Positions 26,826 through 35,260 of a stretch of 64,000 nt of DNA are shown one piece after another; the stretch's first letter is position 1; each line of letters begins with the position of its first letter. The position numbers and the translations under genes are program-made. Under the pieces are notes generated by a model, which was given only the letters and a program-made list of their open reading frames with translations, had not been told where the DNA came from and did no database searches. Location: NCBI RefSeq assembly GCF_040273735.1, contig NZ_JBELZM010000006.1:1-64000 (forward strand). Direction: 5' to 3'. Origin of the DNA: Solibacillus sp040273735. Lineage in GTDB: Bacteria > Bacillota > Bacilli > Bacillales_A > Planococcaceae.

Positions 26826-27126
26826 TGGCAGTTAATCTCCTGAAACTTTTTTCGAGTAAAGAAAGTGTTCATCGACCATTAAATGAATTTAAAACGTAGT
26901 AAATGCACTACAAAATTAGAGGCCATTACAAGTAGTAAATAATTTCCACTTCAGGAAAATTCCATAGTGAACATTCATTTCATACTTCTAAGTGTCTCTT
27001 AATCTTAACGGACTTCATCCAGACGCATAGAACGTTGCAAATTGACGAGTTTCGTTTCAACTGTCAATCTAGTAGAAACTTGATATAACAAGCGTTTCAA
27101 CGTCTTTTGACTAGGCGAAACTCTTA

Positions 27127-27154
27127 TCATTCTTACCCTTTGTAAGCATACAAT
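27127..27154 (+). promoter_or_regulatory. Possible sigma-E-type promoter for a plus-strand transcript
   Basis: TCATTCT, a 13-base spacer, then CATACAAT, which matches the sigma-E -10 pattern exactly; the -35 matches at five of seven positions. It points to the terminator at 27373-27402. Confidence 0.4.
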
Positions 27155-27372
27155 AGGGGGTTTTTGATGTCAATTAGTAATGGTGAAAAACTTCACATAG
27201 ATACATTCCTTGTCAAATTGTTGACAAATTTGTGTATAGTTATGCATAAATATTTTTTGCATTTTTTCACTAACGCTAAAATTCGCTATTTCATGCGTTT
27301 TTTCCATCACGTTACACTTTTTATATCCAAGAAAAAATTTTTCGGCAATAATAGTTGTTTTTCTACTTGACA

Positions 27373-27402
27373 ACAGGGGATAAATCCTATCCCCTGTTTT
27401 TC
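27373..27402 (+). terminator. Plus-strand intrinsic terminator with no known upstream gene
   Basis: ACAGGGGATA (27373-27382) pairs perfectly with TATCCCCTGT (27388-27397) and is followed by TTTTTCG on the plus strand. On the minus strand no T-run follows, so it is not a good wecB terminator. Confidence 0.8.
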
Positions 27403-27438
27403 GTTTCTAAAATTAGTAAATTTCAGTACTATTTTATA

Positions 27439-28593
27439 TTATCGCGTTTGTGCTTTTTCGATAATTTCTTCTACTAACTGTTTTTGAGCAAATTTCAGTA
27501 ATGCTTCCACGATTCGCTCTGAAGCATATCCATCTCCATACGGATTCGATGCATGTGCCATCGCTTCATAAGCCTCGTCATTTATTAATAATTCCTTTGC
27601 CATCTTGTAGATAACTTCCTCATCTGTACCCGCAAGTTTCAACGTACCTGCCGCAATCCCTTCAGGACGCTCTGTCGTATCACGTAAAACCAGTACCGGC
27701 TTCCCTAACGATGGCGCTTCTTCTTGAACACCGCCAGAATCCGTTAAAATCATGTAAGAGCGGGCAGCGAAATTGTGAAAATCAAATACTTCCAACGGTT
27801 CAATTAAATGAATACGCGGGTTGTCTCCTAAAATTTCATTGGCTACTTCGCGTACTGCAGGATTCATGTGCACCGGGTAAACAACCTGAACATCATCATG
27901 CTCGTTCAACAGACGCATAATTGCACGGAACATATTACGCATTGGCTCACCTAGATTTTCACGACGGTGTGCAGTTAGTAAAATCATACGGTCAGAACCG
28001 ATTTTTTCAATAACCGGATGTGTGTAGTGGTCACTGACTGTTGTTTTTAATGCATCAATTGCCGTGTTACCAGTTACGAAAATCGCCTCTGCCGGTTTAT
28101 TTTCCTTTAACAGGTTTGCACGAGATTGCTCAGTTGGCGCAAAATGCAGATCTGCCATTACACCTGTCAACTGACGGTTCATCTCTTCAGGATAAGGTGA
28201 ATATTTTTGACCTGTACGAAGTCCTGCTTCAACATGTCCAATGGCAATTTGATTGTAGAAAGCCGCCAGACTTCCAACAAAAGTTGTCGCCGTATCACCA
28301 TGTACCAATACGATATCAGGCTTCGCTTCTTTCATTACTCGATCAAGCCCTAAAAGTGCATTTGTCGCTACATCTACTAATGTTTGACGGTCTTTCATAA
28401 TATTTAAATCATAATCCGGTGTAATTTCAAAAGTCTCCAACACTTGGTCAAGCATTTGACGGTGCTGAGCCGTTACAGTAACAATCGATTCAATTTGTTC
28501 CGGATGCTTTTCCAGTTCCAGCACAAGAGGCGCCATTTTAATTGCTTCCGGACGTGTTCCAAAAATCGTCATAACTTTAAACTTCTTCGTCAT
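27439..28593 (-). CDS. wecB: UDP-N-acetylglucosamine 2-epimerase (non-hydrolysing)
   Basis: Interconverts UDP-GlcNAc and UDP-ManNAc, the donor used by the TagA-like and WecC enzymes at the left end. The 384-residue protein has FGTRPEAIKMAPLV, HGDTATT, HVEAGLRTG, PEEMNR and LTAHRRENLG motifs of the family, and the late TDSGGVQEEAPSLGKPVL segment. B. subtilis MnaA has the same role in wall teichoic acid synthesis. It follows upp on the same strand, separated by a terminator-like hairpin. Confidence 0.95.
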   Translation of the reverse strand: MTKKFKVMTIFGTRPEAIKMAPLVLELEKHPEQIESIVTVTAQHRQMLDQVLETFEITPDYDLNIMKDRQTLVDVATNALLGLDRVMKEAKPDIVLVHGDTATTFVGSLAAFYNQIAIGHVEAGLRTGQKYSPYPEEMNRQLTGVMADLHFAPTEQSRANLLKENKPAEAIFVTGNTAIDALKTTVSDHYTHPVIEKIGSDRMILLTAHRRENLGEPMRNMFRAIMRLLNEHDDVQVVYPVHMNPAVREVANEILGDNPRIHLIEPLEVFDFHNFAARSYMILTDSGGVQEEAPSLGKPVLVLRDTTERPEGIAAGTLKLAGTDEEVIYKMAKELLINDEAYEAMAHASNPYGDGYASERIVEALLKFAQKQLVEEIIEKAQTR

Positions 28594-28650
28594 TATTCTT
28601 TCTCCTTGTCTAATCTATAATTAATTCTCTCACTTGCCGTATTAATAGAA

Positions 28651-28676
28651 AACGCCCGCAACTGCTTACGGACGTC
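28651..28676 (-). terminator. Probable terminator of upp
   Basis: On the minus strand CGTCCG pairs with CGGGCG (one wobble), followed by TTTTCT, a few bases after the upp stop. Confidence 0.55.
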
Positions 28677-28687
28677 TCGTTTATTTA

Positions 28688-29317
28688 TTATTTTGTTCCG
28701 AATAAACGATCCCCGGCATCACCCAAACCTGGTACGATATAGCCATGATCATCCAATTTTTCGTCTAGAGATGCAATGTAAATATCTACATCAGGGTGTA
28801 ATTTCTGTATTTCTTCCACACCTTCTGGAGCTGCGATCAGACACATAAATTTGATGCTTTTTGCGCCGCGTTTTTTCAGTGAATTGATCGCTTCTACAGC
28901 TGATCCACCCGTTGCTAACATCGGGTCAACAATAATGAAGTCACGTTCTTCCACATCTGCTGGAAGTTTCGCATAATATTCTACTGGCTTTAATGTTACC
29001 GGGTCACGGTAAAGACCAATATGACCTACTTTTGCAGCAGGAATTAATTTTAATACGCCATCTACCATTCCGATACCCGCACGTAAAATTGGGACAATCG
29101 CCATTTTCTTCCCAGATAATACTTTTGCCTTCGCCTTCGTAACAGGTGTGTCCACTTCAATTTCTTCTAGTGGTAAATCCCGAGTAATTTCAAAAGCCAT
29201 TAATGTTGCTACTTCATCAACTAACTCCCGGAATTCTTTTGTTCCTGTTTCTTTATCTCGAATATAAGTTAACTTATGTTGGATTAATGGGTGGTCAAAT
29301 ACGTATACTTTACTCAC
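28688..29317 (-). CDS. upp: Uracil phosphoribosyltransferase
   Basis: Salvages uracil plus PRPP to UMP. A 209-residue type I PRTase-fold enzyme with the PRPP loop VDPMLATGGSAVEA and the uracil-binding C-terminal YIVPGLGDAGDRLFGTK. GTG 29315-29317 follows AGGAGATG. It sits between glyA and the atp operon as in B. subtilis. Confidence 0.97.
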   Translation of the reverse strand: MSKVYVFDHPLIQHKLTYIRDKETGTKEFRELVDEVATLMAFEITRDLPLEEIEVDTPVTKAKAKVLSGKKMAIVPILRAGIGMVDGVLKLIPAAKVGHIGLYRDPVTLKPVEYYAKLPADVEERDFIIVDPMLATGGSAVEAINSLKKRGAKSIKFMCLIAAPEGVEEIQKLHPDVDIYIASLDEKLDDHGYIVPGLGDAGDRLFGTK

Positions 29318-29492
29318 GTTGACATCTCCTAACTGTTGTTTATCTAAAATAGTATAACAGAAAATAAAGTTAACGAAAACTATGACAGGAATGTTTTAAA
29401 AATTGCCCTTTTTATAACACAAAAATAGAACAAATATATACTCATTTAGGATTCGCTTGCAGTTGCCTATCTATTCGTTATTTCTTCTAATA

Positions 29493-29528
29493 AAAAAGCC
29501 CTCTATTTACATATTGTAAATAGAGGGC
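29493..29528 (-). terminator. Terminator of glyA
   Basis: GCCCTCTATTTAC pairs perfectly with GTAAATAGAGGGC, followed on the minus strand by TTTTTTA. A lone TTCTAATA box (29485-29492), like those in array 3, abuts it. Confidence 0.95.
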
Positions 29529-29538
29529 TTCAACTCAA

Positions 29539-30783
29539 TTATGCGTATAGAGGATATTTTGCTGTAAGTGCTTCAACACGTTTGCGCGCTTCTTCTTTTA
29601 CTGCTGCATCTTCATGATTTTTAAGAACTGAAGCGATAATTTTCCCTACTTCGATTACATCTTCTTCTTTGAAACCGCGAGAAGTTACAGCTGCTGTACC
29701 TACACGGATACCTGATGTAACGAATGGTGATTCTGTGTCGAATGGAATTGTGTTTTTGTTTGTTGTAATGGCAACTTCATCCAATACATGCTCAGCTACT
29801 TTACCTGTTAACCCTAAAGATTTCACATTTAATAGAAGTAAGTGGTTATCCGTACCGCCTGATACGATTTCAACACCTTCATCCACTAAAGATTTTGCAA
29901 GTGCAGCTGCATTTGCTTTAATTTGTTTTGCGTATTCTTTAAATTCCGGTTGTAATGCTTCACCGAAAGATACTGCTTTTGCAGCGATGACATGCATTAG
30001 TGGACCGCCCTGAATACCTGGGAATACTGATTTATTTAATTCTTTTTCCCATTTTTCATCATTAGTTAAAATCATACCGCCACGAGGACCACGTAAAGTT
30101 TTATGAGTTGTAGTCGTTACGAAATCTGCATACGGTACTGGATTTTGGTGCTCGCCTGCTGCTACTAAGCCGGCAATATGCGCCATATCAACCATGAAAT
30201 ATGCGCCAACTTCATCCGCGATTTCACGGAACTTTGCAAAGTCGATTGCACGAGGATAAGCTGATGCACCAGCAACGATTAATTTCGGCTTTGATTCCAA
30301 TGCTTTTTGGCGAACATCTTCATAATCTATTAAGTTTGTATCTTCTGTTACACCGTACTCTACGAAGTTATATAGAATACCTGAGAAGTTTACTGGTGAA
30401 CCATGTGTTAAGTGACCACCGTGTGATAAGTTCATACCAAGTACTGTATCACCAGGTTTTAAAATTGTATGGTAAACTGCCATGTTCGCTTGTGCACCTG
30501 AGTGTGGCTGTACGTTAACATATGCCGCACCGAATAATTCCTTTGCACGGTCACGCGCAATGTTTTCCACTACGTCTACATGTTCACAACCGCCATAATA
30601 GCGTTTGCCAGGATAACCTTCTGCATATTTATTTGTTAAATATGAACCTTGTGCTTCCATTACAGCTTCCGATACGAAGTTTTCTGATGCGATTAGTTCG
30701 ATGTTTGTGTTTTGACGTTTTTTCTCTAATAAAATTGCGTCTAAAATTGCCTTGTCTTGTCCTGCTAATTTTTCAAATGCCAT
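29539..30783 (-). CDS. glyA: Serine hydroxymethyltransferase
   Basis: A PLP enzyme making glycine and methylene-THF from serine and THF. The 414-residue product has the PLP-Lys motif TTTTHKTLRGPRGG, the ASENFVSEAVMEAQGS start region and the GGTDNHLLLLN segment. ATG 30781-30783 with AGGGGGA is preferred to a TTG two codons upstream. It follows ywlG. Confidence 0.97.
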   Translation of the reverse strand: MAFEKLAGQDKAILDAILLEKKRQNTNIELIASENFVSEAVMEAQGSYLTNKYAEGYPGKRYYGGCEHVDVVENIARDRAKELFGAAYVNVQPHSGAQANMAVYHTILKPGDTVLGMNLSHGGHLTHGSPVNFSGILYNFVEYGVTEDTNLIDYEDVRQKALESKPKLIVAGASAYPRAIDFAKFREIADEVGAYFMVDMAHIAGLVAAGEHQNPVPYADFVTTTTHKTLRGPRGGMILTNDEKWEKELNKSVFPGIQGGPLMHVIAAKAVSFGEALQPEFKEYAKQIKANAAALAKSLVDEGVEIVSGGTDNHLLLLNVKSLGLTGKVAEHVLDEVAITTNKNTIPFDTESPFVTSGIRVGTAAVTSRGFKEEDVIEVGKIIASVLKNHEDAAVKEEARKRVEALTAKYPLYA

Positions 30784-30849
30784 TTTCAAATCCCCCTAAA
30801 TTTACTTCCGAATCGCTCGGAGTTTCCAAGTTAAATGATATATGTAACG

Positions 30850-31404
30850 TTAAGGTGTTACGGTATATTGCGCACGTTCTCCACCGATAAGTTTCGGACG
30901 TGTTGTCGCCAACGTAATAACTGCATTGCCTAATTGCTTAACAGATGTTCGTATAGGTACAGCAACTGCTTTTAAATGCATGCCGATTAATGTTTGACCG
31001 ATATCTATCCCGTAATGTGCTTGGATGGTTTCCACAATTACAGGTTCATCCATTTGTGTAAAGGCGTATGCAGACATGGAGCCACCTGCTGTACGGACAG
31101 GAATGACCGAAACAGGTTCTAAATGGTACATTTTAGCGGCTGCAGCCTCAAGTGTTAAAGCACGGTTAATATGCTCGCAGCCTTGGAAAACTAAGTGAAT
31201 TTTATGTCTTTGCGCGAATATTGAAAATTCTTCGTACAGAACTTGCGCAACATCGAGTGCACCAGCTGTTCCAATCTTCTCACCCATCACTTCCGATGTG
31301 GAACAGCCGATGACAAATAGCTGACCTTCAGAAAACTTCACTTGTTGCTCAAATTCGGATAATGCTTGCGCTAAATCTTTTTGCAAATCGTGTAAGTTTG
31401 TCAT
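30850..31404 (-). CDS. ywlG: TIGR01440/DUF436 family protein (YwlG)
   Basis: A 184-residue conserved protein of unknown function, identified by its VIGCSTSEVMGEKIGTAGA motif, the QGCEHINRALTLE segment and its fixed place between rpiB and glyA. No membrane segment or signal is seen. It lies 14 bp after rpiB, so it is almost certainly in the same operon. Confidence 0.88.
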   Translation of the reverse strand: MTNLHDLQKDLAQALSEFEQQVKFSEGQLFVIGCSTSEVMGEKIGTAGALDVAQVLYEEFSIFAQRHKIHLVFQGCEHINRALTLEAAAAKMYHLEPVSVIPVRTAGGSMSAYAFTQMDEPVIVETIQAHYGIDIGQTLIGMHLKAVAVPIRTSVKQLGNAVITLATTRPKLIGGERAQYTVTP

Positions 31405-31418
31405 TGAATCACCATCTG

Positions 31419-31859
31419 TTACCCTTCTTCGATTTCGGTAATCTTTTCAACACGGCGAATATGACGACCGCCTTCAAACTGTGTATCCAACCAAGTCGCA
31501 ACAATCTCGCGTGCCAGCCCTGGACCAATTACACGCTCACCCATTGCTAAAACGTTCGAGTCATTGTGACAACGTGTTGCTTTTGCCGAGAACACGTCAT
31601 GTACAAGTGCACAACGAATCCCTTTAAATTTGTTTGCAGCAATTGAAATTCCAATGCCTGTTCCGCAAATTAAAATCCCTCTGTCAAATTCCCCTGCAGC
31701 TACTCGCTCAGCTACTGGACGTGCATAGTCCGGGTAATCTACCGACTCGTCCGTTTGTGGACCAAAGTCTTCATAACTGATTGACATTTCATCAAGTAGT
31801 GACATGATCTCTTTACGTAAATTATTCCCGCCGTGATCTGAAGAAATTGCAATTTTCAT
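31419..31859 (-). CDS. rpiB: Ribose-5-phosphate isomerase B
   Basis: A 146-residue RpiB/LacAB-family sugar isomerase. It has the SSDHGG start (active-site Asp and His), the anion-hole CGTGIGISIAANK loop with the catalytic Cys, and ARCHNDSNVLAMGER-like ATRCHNDSNVLAMG. It interconverts ribulose-5-P and ribose-5-P. ATG 31857-31859 follows a GGAGGGAT site. It heads the rpiB-ywlG-glyA cluster. Confidence 0.95.
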   Translation of the reverse strand: MKIAISSDHGGNNLRKEIMSLLDEMSISYEDFGPQTDESVDYPDYARPVAERVAAGEFDRGILICGTGIGISIAANKFKGIRCALVHDVFSAKATRCHNDSNVLAMGERVIGPGLAREIVATWLDTQFEGGRHIRRVEKITEIEEG

Positions 31860-32112
31860 GAAGATCCCTCCTGCCTTGTTTTTGTTTACTTATTATATTC
31901 ACCATCAGTGTACCATTTATTCCGGAAGATTAACACGTCTTTTCCTAATAACTTTCAAAATACATGCAAAAATACGAATAATAATTAAAGAATTATACTA
32001 TATCGTTAACATTCTGGTGATATTCCCTTATATTTTCATCATTAATTACTTCAATGTTCAGCTTTACGTGGGTTTGTTAAATTGAAAAGGCTTTGGCCAA
32101 TTAGTTTTCAAT

Positions 32113-32145
32113 AAAAAAGACCGCTCAGATTAGGAGCGGGTCTTT
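32113..32145 (-). terminator. Terminator of the cytochrome c gene
   Basis: On the minus strand AAAGACCCGCTC pairs with GAGCGGTCTTTT (one bulge), with a T-run into ATTG, immediately after the cytochrome stop. Confidence 0.85.
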
Positions 32146-32150
32146 AACAA

Positions 32151-32519
32151 TTATTGTAGCGATAAAATATATTCGGCTACCTCTTCTTCTTCACCATCTG
32201 CTGTACCAGGTGGCATTGCACCTTTACCATTGACTAGTACATCAACAATTTCCTCTTTTGATAAAGAAGTGTTCGTTAAGTCCGGTCCCATTGCTCCCGT
32301 TAAATCTCCGCCATGACACCCTACACAACTGGCATTTGCCACTTTTTCACCTGCCGAGACATCTGTAGTTTCAGCTGAGTCCGTTCCTCCTGATGATTCA
32401 GTGGATTCGGCTGGTGTTGAGTCAACTGAATCTGTAGTATTCTCATCCTCTGCGTCTCCACATCCAGCCAGACCCGCTACAACTACACCCATCAGTAACC
32501 AGTACTTCATCTTGTTCAA
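32151..32519 (-). CDS. cccB: Membrane-anchored cytochrome c-551-type lipoprotein
   Basis: A 122-residue lipoprotein: signal helix with lipobox LAGC, a Ser/Thr/Glu-rich linker (about residues 21-55) and a single class I cytochrome c domain. The haem site is CVGCH and the likely axial Met is in GAMPPGT. It should carry electrons on the outer membrane face near the terminal oxidase; CccB is the closest B. subtilis relative. TTG 32517-32519 is taken as start because GGGGGG lies 7 bases upstream; the ATG three codons later is too far from it. With the chemoreceptor and array 2, it interrupts the usual rpiB-ywlE adjacency. Confidence 0.85.
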   Translation of the reverse strand: MNKMKYWLLMGVVVAGLAGCGDAEDENTTDSVDSTPAESTESSGGTDSAETTDVSAGEKVANASCVGCHGGDLTGAMGPDLTNTSLSKEEIVDVLVNGKGAMPPGTADGEEEEVAEYILSLQ

Positions 32520-32619
32520 TATAAATCCCCCCAGGACTAATTATTGTAAACAATAGTGTACCATACCCAGCCTTTTTATTTTTGAAACGAGTTCATGATT
32601 TTGTAAGCTTGGTAATGAT

Positions 32620-32792
32620 TATTAGAACATTTACTTCGGATATTAGAAGGTCGACAGTGTTTAGTTGAACATTTATAACCTTTATTAGAAAATCAGTGAA
32701 GGATTTTAGAACAATCACCCAATATATTAGAAGATCCACTTTTTATTAGAACTTTACCGCGGCTATTAGACAATCTCCCCTTCTTATTAGAA
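32620..32792 (+). repeat. 21-bp phased box array 2 (TATTAGAA)
   Basis: Nine boxes start at 32620, 32641, 32662, 32683, 32704, 32725, 32744, 32764 and 32785. The first six are exactly 21 bp apart; later steps are 19, 20 and 21. Six boxes read TATTAGAA; the others are TAGTTGAA, TTTTAGAA and TATTAGAC. Filler sequences mostly differ, with hints of shared ancestry (CATTTA in units 1 and 3; CAATC in units 5 and 8). It lies between the chemoreceptor terminator and cccB. No gene is visible there. Confidence 0.92.
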
Positions 32793-32821
32793 AACCTTCA
32801 TTGAAATGCGCTTCCCTCAAT

Positions 32822-32869
32822 AAAAAATACCTAACAGATAAACATGCCCGTTTACCCATCAGGTATTTT
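32822..32869 (-). terminator. Terminator of the chemoreceptor gene
   Basis: On the minus strand AAAATACCT pairs with AGGTATTTT around a second stem (GTAAAC/GTTTAT), followed by TTATT. Confidence 0.75.
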
Positions 32870-32886
32870 AAATTCTATATTTTAAT

Positions 32887-34179
32887 CTACTGTGCGCGGT
32901 CGAATTGTTGAATCATTCGATAAAGCTCTGCAGATTGTTGTTTTAAATTGCTTGCCAGTTCTTCTACTTGCTTGATCGCTTCGGCCTGTTCAAGTGAAGC
33001 AGATGTTACTTCCTGTGCACTCGCAGAAGTTTGCTCGGCAATTGCCGCCACTTCCTGTGATTGATGTGACGTATGTTCAATATTTTTCATTTGCTTTGCG
33101 ACTAATTCTGAAATTTGGACAACATCATCGGCCATTTCATAAACAGATTTTGTCATACCTTCAACTGCTGAAGTCGTTTCAGAAACACGTGATGATTCAT
33201 TTACCGCAAATGATACTTGTTCGTTCATCTGTTTTACTACAACTGAAACATTTTGCTGCATCGTGTGGATCAATGTTGTAATCCCCTGCACAGCGCTGGC
33301 ACTTTCATCCGCCAAACCACGGACTTCCTCTGCAACAACCGCAAAGCCCTTACCATGCTCACCTGCTCGTGCAGCTTCAATCGATGCGTTTAGAGCAAGC
33401 AAATTTGTTTGTCCTGCGATATCGCCTACTAAACTTATAATCCGTTCAATCTGCTCGGCATTTTTTTCCAGCTCGCGAATATTTACTAGTGAATTTTCAT
33501 TATCTGTTGCGATTTTTTTAATACTGTTTACAACACCATGGATCGAATCTGTTGTAGACGTTAAATTTGTTAATAGATTTTTTGAACGACTTGCTGTATG
33601 TAGTGCTTTATTGTTCACTTCTGCGGCTAATGCGCGAACTTCTTCAATTGCTTCCACTGTTTCTTGAATGGCAACTGCCGAAGATTCAGCCCCTAATGAA
33701 ATTTGACTAATATTGCTTGTAATTTGCTCGGCGTTGTTCGTAACAGAAATACTTTCTTCCGACAATTTCAAAATCGTTTCATCGGTTGACTTGTAATTGT
33801 CTTCAATGCCGTTTACCATCTTGCGCAAATTAAATACCATCGTTTGAAATGCCTCTGCTACAGAGCGAATTTCATCATTTGTTTTTGGCATTTCGACATC
33901 TTGTCCGATTTTACCTTCCGCTACATGGTTTGCACTGCGTTCCAATTGCTGCAACGGGCGAACAATGACTAAACCGAATACAGCTGCTAATGCACATGAC
34001 CAAAAGATTCCCAATAAATAGGTAATAATCTGAAATACGCTTGTGCTTGTCGATTCAAAAAACATTGGATGTAAAAATTCGATAAATACAAAACTGCAAG
34101 TGTAGGTAATCAGCGCTAGTATCCCGACGAACAATATGAGCTTCCGGCGCAAACTAAAGATCTTTTTCTGAGAGTTCAT
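32887..34179 (-). CDS. Methyl-accepting chemotaxis protein lacking an extracellular sensor domain
   Basis: A 430-residue chemoreceptor. Transmembrane helices at about residues 13-36 and 45-68 are separated by only about 10 residues. A HAMP region (RPLQQLERSANHVAEGKIG) and a long signalling coiled coil follow, with hairpin tip GLADESASAVQGI and the conserved FAVVAEEVRGLA. It has no periplasmic ligand domain, so it probably senses a membrane or cytoplasmic cue. ATG 34177-34179 follows TGGAGG. It lies 1 bp after ywlE, suggesting an mntP-ywlE-mcp transcript. Confidence 0.9.
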   Translation of the reverse strand: MNSQKKIFSLRRKLILFVGILALITYTCSFVFIEFLHPMFFESTSTSVFQIITYLLGIFWSCALAAVFGLVIVRPLQQLERSANHVAEGKIGQDVEMPKTNDEIRSVAEAFQTMVFNLRKMVNGIEDNYKSTDETILKLSEESISVTNNAEQITSNISQISLGAESSAVAIQETVEAIEEVRALAAEVNNKALHTASRSKNLLTNLTSTTDSIHGVVNSIKKIATDNENSLVNIRELEKNAEQIERIISLVGDIAGQTNLLALNASIEAARAGEHGKGFAVVAEEVRGLADESASAVQGITTLIHTMQQNVSVVVKQMNEQVSFAVNESSRVSETTSAVEGMTKSVYEMADDVVQISELVAKQMKNIEHTSHQSQEVAAIAEQTSASAQEVTSASLEQAEAIKQVEELASNLKQQSAELYRMIQQFDRAQ

Positions 34180-34180
34180 G

Positions 34181-34639
34181 TTAAATTTTATCCTCCAATT
34201 TCAATTTAGTTTCCAGCTTATTAATTGCTTCGTTCAATTGCTCATACGTTTGTTCATATACTTGCAGGTTTCCACCGAATGGATCTTGAATATCAAGCCC
34301 TGTTTCCATTGCTACATATTCATTTAACGTAAACGTTTTATGTGCCGCTTCACCTACTAAACGAAGGACCATTTCTTTATGAGCGGTCGTCATCGTTAAA
34401 ATCAAGTCCGCCCATTGTGCATCTTCTACCGTAAATTGGGATGAACGGTGCGATTGCGCAATATTTTTCCTGTGTAATATTTCCTTTGCGTTCAGGGACA
34501 TGTCACTGCCTTCGTGCGCATAAATACCTGCTGAACGCACAGTAATATTCTCATAGTTTTTTGCTTGTAAAATTGCTGCTGCCATAGGACTTCTACATGT
34601 GTTGCCTGTACAAATAAAATAAATATTAATGTTCCTCAC
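34181..34639 (-). CDS. ywlE: Protein arginine phosphatase YwlE-type (low-MW PTP fold)
   Basis: A 152-residue LMW phosphatase. The P-loop CTGNTCRSPM (residues 10-19) has the Thr that in B. subtilis YwlE favours phospho-arginine over phosphotyrosine, and the general acid Asp is in IQDPFGG. It would reverse McsB arginine phosphorylation of ClpCP substrates. Start GTG 34637-34639 is only 1-2 bases from AGAGGGT, so translation may begin slightly differently. It lies between mntP and the chemoreceptor. Confidence 0.88.
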   Translation of the reverse strand: MRNINIYFICTGNTCRSPMAAAILQAKNYENITVRSAGIYAHEGSDMSLNAKEILHRKNIAQSHRSSQFTVEDAQWADLILTMTTAHKEMVLRLVGEAAHKTFTLNEYVAMETGLDIQDPFGGNLQVYEQTYEQLNEAINKLETKLKLEDKI

Positions 34640-34649
34640 ACCCTCTAAT

Positions 34650-35147
34650 TTACCATTTTAGTAGCATCACACTCATAATAATCAGGAGGATTCCTGCTAC
34701 TTTTTTTAATGCATTATTTTTAAAAATTGGCGATTTTTGCGCTATAACCAATGCAGCATACGACAATATAAATGTTGATAGGCCGGCACTAATAACAAAA
34801 ACATATTTTTGTAAATTTAGCATACCAAAAGATAGGCTAACTGAAAAGGTGTCAATACTTGCAAAGATCGCAATTATCGGTAGTGACATTGCCGGAAAAC
34901 TTTCATCTTTCTTAGAGAGCAGTAATTGCAGCCCAACAAAAAACAATAACAGTGTAGAAAGGCCTGACGCCCAGTTTGTTAAATAGACGGCAAGCCATTC
35001 CCCAAAGCGGTAACCGAGTAACGGAAAAAGCATATGTAAAAATGCCGTCCATAAAGCTAATAACCATTTCGCCTTAACATTTGTAGCTATTAAATACAGT
35101 GCAACGACATCGAACGACATCAAGATTCCGGCAACTACTTCTTGCAT
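34650..35147 (-). CDS. ywlD: MntP-like manganese efflux membrane protein (YwlD)
   Basis: A 165-residue, six-helix membrane protein. MntP proteins have an internally repeated fold with an Asp in helices 1 and 4; here these read SFDVVALY and SIDTFSVS. Position between ywlC and ywlE matches ywlD, and export of Mn2+ is the expected activity. The Asp motifs are looser than in well-known MntP, so the substrate is uncertain. ATG follows GAGGGG. Confidence 0.75.
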   Translation of the reverse strand: MQEVVAGILMSFDVVALYLIATNVKAKWLLALWTAFLHMLFPLLGYRFGEWLAVYLTNWASGLSTLLLFFVGLQLLLSKKDESFPAMSLPIIAIFASIDTFSVSLSFGMLNLQKYVFVISAGLSTFILSYAALVIAQKSPIFKNNALKKVAGILLIIMSVMLLKW

Positions 35148-35220
35148 CTATTCCCCTCTTCCACTATGCGCTGTTGTAATTTATGCTTTTAGGTCGGGAA
35201 ATATCCTTTTGTTTATACAC

Positions 35221-35255
35221 AAAAACCACATCTCACTGTTGCAAGATGTGGTTTT
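35221..35255 (-). terminator. Terminator of ywlC
   Basis: AAACCACATCT pairs perfectly with AGATGTGGTTT, followed on the minus strand by TTTTTGTG, six bases after the ywlC stop. Confidence 0.9.
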
Positions 35256-35260
35256 ATTTC

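Larger units (their letters stand above)
26826..27438. other. 613-bp gap between atpI and wecB
   Basis: It holds the undetermined atp promoter, a palindrome TTGTCAA-ATTG-TTGACAA (27210-27227) and a possible plus-strand sporulation-type promoter (27127-27154). It also has a strong plus-strand terminator (27373-27402) and a doubtful 67-codon plus-strand frame (27167-27370). No recognised gene is seen. Confidence 0.6.

Noticed and set aside
27047..27121. Alternating GTTTC/GAAAC boxes before wecB as a fifth array
   Set aside because: Spacing is 21, 19 and 23 bp and the boxes are only five bases long; too weak to separate from chance.
27167..27370. 67-codon plus-strand frame as a definite gene
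   Set aside because: Its composition (Phe, His, Lys-rich) looks like translated AT-rich DNA and the GGGGG ribosome-like run may lie upstream of the transcript start; kept only as a possibility.
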